Positions 61,135 through 64,000 of a DNA stretch of 64,000 bases are shown here, piece by piece. The DNA is taken from the NCBI GenBank assembly GCA_944323745.1, contig CALUTQ010000001.1, forward strand, positions 62,001-126,000, given 5' to 3'. This stretch comes from Candidatus Avelusimicrobium pullarium (GTDB taxonomy: Bacteria > Elusimicrobiota > Elusimicrobia > Elusimicrobiales > Elusimicrobiaceae). The translations under genes were made by a program, and so were the position numbers. Under the pieces are notes generated by a model. It had not been told where the DNA came from and ran no database searches. It saw only the letters and a list, made by a program, of their open reading frames with translations. The stretch's first letter is position 1, and every line of letters starts with the position of its first letter.

Positions 61135-62262
61135 ATGAGAAATCTTTCCTACAATAACGACATCCGCACCGTGCTCACGCTGGATGCGGGCGGCACCAAT
61201 CTGGTTTTTAGCGCAATGCGCGCCAACAAAGAAACGGTAGACCCCATTACCATCCCCACCCAAGCCGACGATTTGGATAAATGTTTGGCCAATATCGTGC
61301 GCGGTTTTGAAGAAATCATAAAAGTGGCCCCGCATAAACCCGTGGCCATTAGTTTTGCTTTCCCCGGCCCGGCCGACTACGCCAACGGCGTCATTGGCGA
61401 TTTGCCCAATTTTCCTTCTTTTCGCGGGGGCATAGCCTTGGGGCCTTATCTGCACGAAAAATTTCATCTGCCCGTTTTTATCAATAACGACGGAGATTTA
61501 TTTGCCTACGGCGAAGCGTTTGCCGGCGCGTTGCCGGCCGTAAACGAACATTTTGCCAAACTGGGCAGCCCGCGCCGTTACCACAATTTGTTTGGCGTCA
61601 CGCTGGGCACGGGTACCGGCGGCGGTATCGTGCGCAACGGAGAACTTTTTATGGGCGACAACGGCGCCGCGGCCGAAATATGGGTAATACGCAACAAGCG
61701 CTATCCGGAGGCATTTTCCGAAGAAGGTGCCGCCATACGTGCCATTAAACGCAGTTACCGCCTGCTTTCCGGCGACAAAACCCCGCTGGAACCCAAAGAC
61801 ATTTGCCAAATTGCCGACGGCACCAAACAGGGCAACCAAAAAGCCGCGCAGGAAGCCTTTGCCGAGTTTGGCGATATTTTGGGCAATCAAATTGCCAATG
61901 TCAGCACCGTGGTGGACGGGCTGATTGTGCTGGGCGGCGGCGTGGCGGCCGCGCATAAATGGTTTATGCCGGCCCTGCTTAAAGAAATGAACGGCACGCT
62001 GCAGCGCTATGATAACGGCGGCACCGTGCCGCGCACCCCTTCCAAAGCCTACGATTTGACCGACCCCGCCCAGGCCGAACAATTTTATCAGGGCGGCACG
62101 ACGCTGGTCAAAATTCCACACAGCAACAAACAAGCCGTTTACAATAAAGAAAAGAAAGTGGGCATTACGCTTTCCAAACTGGGCACCAGCCGTGCCGTAG
62201 CCATCGGCGCATATTCTTTTGCGCTTAATGAAATTGACAAGAAAAAAAGAGAGCTAAAATGA
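61135..62262 (+). CDS. ROK-family sugar kinase (putative glucokinase)
   Basis: ROK kinase of 375 residues that would phosphorylate glucose or another hexose. The ATP phosphate loop is LDAGGTNLVF near 17, the catalytic Asp region is INNDGDLFAYGE near 120, and GVTLGTGTGGGIV near 158 is the second phosphate loop. The zinc-binding CxCGxxGC segment typical of ROK proteins is absent. The ATG follows GGGAGAAAG. manA overlaps its stop by four bases, so the two act in one operon feeding fructose-6-phosphate. Confidence 0.88.
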   Translation: MRNLSYNNDIRTVLTLDAGGTNLVFSAMRANKETVDPITIPTQADDLDKCLANIVRGFEEIIKVAPHKPVAISFAFPGPADYANGVIGDLPNFPSFRGGIALGPYLHEKFHLPVFINNDGDLFAYGEAFAGALPAVNEHFAKLGSPRRYHNLFGVTLGTGTGGGIVRNGELFMGDNGAAAEIWVIRNKRYPEAFSEEGAAIRAIKRSYRLLSGDKTPLEPKDICQIADGTKQGNQKAAQEAFAEFGDILGNQIANVSTVVDGLIVLGGGVAAAHKWFMPALLKEMNGTLQRYDNGGTVPRTPSKAYDLTDPAQAEQFYQGGTTLVKIPHSNKQAVYNKEKKVGITLSKLGTSRAVAIGAYSFALNEIDKKKRELK

Positions 62263-63227
62263 ATTTATATCCGCTGAAATTTCGTCCTATTTTCAAACAA
62301 ACCATTTGGGGCGGGCACAAACTGCGCGACCAACTGCGCAAAACGTTAGCGCCCGAAGGCACCGGCGAAAGCTGGGAACTTTCCGCCGTAAAAGGCAATG
62401 TGTCGGTGGCCAAAAACGGCCCCTTGGCCGGCAAAGATTTGGATGCTTTGTGCAAATATTTCGGCCCGGAACTGCTGGGCGAAAAAGTATGCGCCCAAAC
62501 CGGAAACGACTTTCCGCTTCTGTTCAAATTTATTGACGCCGCCAAAGACTTGTCCGTTCAAGTCCACCCCGGCGACGAACTGGCCCGCGCGCGCCACGGC
62601 AGTTTTGGCAAGACGGAAATGTGGTACGTGCTGCAGGCCGACCCCGGCGCCAAACTCTTAAGCGGTTTTAAAGAGCCGACAACCAAAGAAGAATATCCTT
62701 CCTTGGTGGAAAGCGGCGAAATTATTAACCGTTTAGGCTCTTATGAAGTAACCGCGGGGGACAGCTTTTTTATCCCGGCCGGACGGGTGCACGCCATCGG
62801 GGCAGGCATTGTGCTGGCCGAAGTGCAGCAAACGTCCGACATTACCTACCGTATTTACGATTACCACCGCAAAGGGCCCGACGGAAAAGAGCGTCAACTG
62901 CACACCGAACAGGCGCTGGATGCCATCAATTTTGAGGTGCTGACCGACGCCCGCACGCATTACATTGCCAAGCTGAACCAGCCGGTTGCGGCGGCCCAAT
63001 GCCCGTTCTTTACGGTAAACGTAATAGAATTGCAAGGCAAAATACAGCGCAATTTAAAAGAACAAAAAAGTTTTGTGGTGTATATGTGCGCCCGCGGCCA
63101 AGCCCAGCTGGACTGCAACGGTTACACCCTGCCGCTTCCCGCCGGAGAAACCGTTTTGGTGCCGGCCCAGTGTGCAGACTGCACCCTCTCTGCCGAGCAG
63201 GCCAAACTGCTGGAAGTATACATTTAA
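62259..63227 (+). CDS. manA: Mannose-6-phosphate isomerase, class I
   Basis: Zinc enzyme interconverting mannose-6-phosphate and fructose-6-phosphate, 322 residues (short class I type). IWGGHKLRD near 16, the zinc ligands in VQVHPGDE near 98, EMWYVL near 116 and the His in GRVHAIGAG near 172 are in order. The C-terminal half is a small cupin. Translation is coupled to the ROK kinase upstream. Confidence 0.94.
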   Translation: MNLYPLKFRPIFKQTIWGGHKLRDQLRKTLAPEGTGESWELSAVKGNVSVAKNGPLAGKDLDALCKYFGPELLGEKVCAQTGNDFPLLFKFIDAAKDLSVQVHPGDELARARHGSFGKTEMWYVLQADPGAKLLSGFKEPTTKEEYPSLVESGEIINRLGSYEVTAGDSFFIPAGRVHAIGAGIVLAEVQQTSDITYRIYDYHRKGPDGKERQLHTEQALDAINFEVLTDARTHYIAKLNQPVAAAQCPFFTVNVIELQGKIQRNLKEQKSFVVYMCARGQAQLDCNGYTLPLPAGETVLVPAQCADCTLSAEQAKLLEVYI

Positions 63228-63241
63228 AACAACCGTTGTAA

Positions 63242-63269
63242 AAAGCCCCGGCCCGTCTGGGGCTTTTTT
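63242..63269 (+). terminator. Terminator of manA
   Basis: AAAGCCCC / GGGGCTTT stem with T6. Confidence 0.88.
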
Positions 63270-63296
63270 ATGTGCAAACCCCGTATCCGCTTAAAC

Positions 63297-63414
63297 AAAA
63301 AACGGAGACCCCCCCAATCCTCCTCTTGCCGATTTGCTCTACCGCGCCGCCCAAAGACCCTGGGCCGCCATTTACAAAAACAAGACCGGCAAAAACACCG
63401 GCCCAAGGTCTCCG
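63297..63414 (-). ncRNA. Candidate structured RNA, identity unknown
   Basis: On the minus strand an 8-bp closing stem (CGGAGACC, 63407-63414, with GGTCTCCG, 63303-63310) bounds about 112 bases and runs into T6. Inside, CCTTGGGCC can pair with GGCCCAGGG (nine pairs, one G-U) and smaller hairpins form. No coding frame fits. It is not recognisable as 5S, SRP or 6S RNA. It could be a second, elaborate terminator for galE. Confidence 0.3.
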
Positions 63415-63423
63415 CTTCCCGAT

Positions 63424-63452
63424 AAAAAACCCTCCGTGTAAACAGAGGGTTT
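63424..63452 (-). terminator. Terminator of galE
   Basis: AAACCCTC / GAGGGTTT stem, T6 on the minus strand, 28 bases after the galE stop. Confidence 0.85.
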
Positions 63453-63479
63453 AAAATTATACCGGTCAGCCGTTGCCCA

Positions 63480-64000
63480 TTAATACCGTTTATGTTCTTC
63501 CCATTTCCAGGCAGTGGCTATAATGTCTTCTATATGCATATAACGCGGATGCCAGCCAAGCACCGTTTCGGCCGGGCCGTGGGCGGCGGCGTACAATTCG
63601 GCCGGATCGCCGGCGCGGCGCGGGGCGTCCTGCACGGGGCATTTTTTGCCGGTCACTTTTTCGGCCGCGGCAATAATGTCTTTAACAGAGGTTTTCACCC
63701 CTGTGCCCAAGTTGACGTACCCGCTGAACGTGTCCAGCTTTTCCAAGGCCAGACGGTGCGCTTCGGCCAAGTCTTCCACGTGGATGTAATCGCGCAGGCA
63801 GGTGCCGTCCGGCGTGGGATAATCGTTGCCGAAAATTTTAATGCACGGCCGTTTGCCCTGTATGGCCTGCAGCACCAACGGTATTAAATGCGTTTCCGGC
63901 GTGTGTGATTCCCCGATAGATCCGTCCGCCGCCGCACCGGCGGCATTAAAATAACGCAAAGCGGCGTATTTCAGCCCGTAGGCGCGGGCATAATCGCCAA
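63480..64000 (-). CDS. galE: UDP-glucose 4-epimerase, C-terminal part (continues beyond window)
   Basis: The reading frame is open to the window edge, so this is the last 173 or so residues of GalE, which interconverts UDP-glucose and UDP-galactose (about 330 residues when complete). GDYARAYGLKYAALRYFNAAGA is split by the edge of the visible start. RYFNAAGA, CLRDYIHVEDLAEAH, and YVNLGTGVKTSV are GalE landmarks, as is the RRAGDPAELYA sugar-nucleotide segment. The catalytic YxxxK lies outside the window. An internal start at 63959 would give a meaningless fragment and is rejected. Confidence 0.93.
   Translation of the reverse strand, partial: GDYARAYGLKYAALRYFNAAGAAADGSIGESHTPETHLIPLVLQAIQGKRPCIKIFGNDYPTPDGTCLRDYIHVEDLAEAHRLALEKLDTFSGYVNLGTGVKTSVKDIIAAAEKVTGKKCPVQDAPRRAGDPAELYAAAHGPAETVLGWHPRYMHIEDIIATAWKWEEHKRY

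Noticed and set aside
63297-63414. SRP RNA (ffs)
   Set aside because: Size is right but the conserved GGAAG...AGCAGCC apical region is absent on both strands.
63480-63959. A complete 159-residue galE-like gene
   Set aside because: The frame stays open to the window edge with in-frame GalE sequence upstream, so the gene is simply cut by the window.

Overview
The window looks like a chromosomal segment of a fermentative, Gram-negative-type bacterium. My best guess is a gut-associated member of the Elusimicrobiota. The reasons are many scattered single pilin genes with a conserved N-terminal module, a PPi-dependent phosphofructokinase, a monomeric FeFe hydrogenase, outer-membrane features (RND efflux with an OprM-type channel, a beta-barrel protein ending in Phe) and moderate GC. 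The taxonomic call is inference. I see no phage, transposon or CRISPR array. Both tRNAs lack an encoded CCA.

Layout. 0-9.3 kb, minus strand: purB, two paralogous secreted proteins that resemble dead trypsin-like proteases, and a tripartite RND efflux operon. 9.4-12 kb, plus: a sugar O-acetyltransferase, a D-lactate dehydrogenase-like enzyme and cysK. 12-15.7 kb: a pilin, a secreted unknown, cardiolipin synthase and an EEP-family phosphatase or nuclease. 15.8-17.3 kb: FeFe hydrogenase. 17.3-18.1 kb: about 0.8 kb without a gene but rich in hairpins. 18.1-25.2 kb, minus: rpsI-rplM, dusB with an active/inactive pair of 5'-nucleotidase-like proteins, and nifS-nifU. 25.3-30.8 kb, plus: nadK-recN, a small membrane protein, an outer-membrane barrel protein and glycerate kinase. 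30.9-47.4 kb, mostly minus: pilins, a phosphoglycolate phosphatase-like HAD enzyme, an alpha/beta hydrolase, glmM-pdxJ-glmS-nnrD, hpt-ftsH, and mutS-mutL followed by a flavodoxin/ferredoxin fusion. 47.7-54.9 kb: tRNA-Tyr, two secreted unknowns, alaS, a lipid kinase cluster with a secreted nuclease, a fifth pilin and a Nudix hydrolase. 55-64 kb: dnaE, a SemiSWEET-like protein, tRNA-Val, PPi-PFK, ROK kinase, manA and the 3' part of galE.

The most interesting pattern is at the pilin genes. Four of the five pilins share an 18-bp-arm palindrome centred on the ATG, a TGA-TAAATT extended -10 exactly six bases before the ATG, and a run of 11 or 12 T lying between a -35-like TTGACT and the -10. No Shine-Dalgarno sequence is present. 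The arrangement predicts leaderless mRNAs, an operator-like palindrome that also encodes residues 2-7, and promoters that could switch by T-tract slippage. The same extended -10/6-nt/ATG spacing recurs at purB, the acetyltransferase, the secreted protein at 12.7 kb, the HAD phosphatase, mutS and the small membrane protein at 52.0 kb. Leaderless starts may therefore be common in this genome, alongside genes with ordinary GGAG-type ribosome binding sites.

How the genes fit together: PPi-PFK, ROK hexokinase, ManA, GalE and glycerate kinase serve sugar metabolism. The D-lactate dehydrogenase-like enzyme and hydrogenase are plausible electron sinks. GlmM, GlmS and GalE feed envelope sugars. NifU/NifS would assemble Fe-S clusters for the hydrogenase and the ferredoxin-type proteins.
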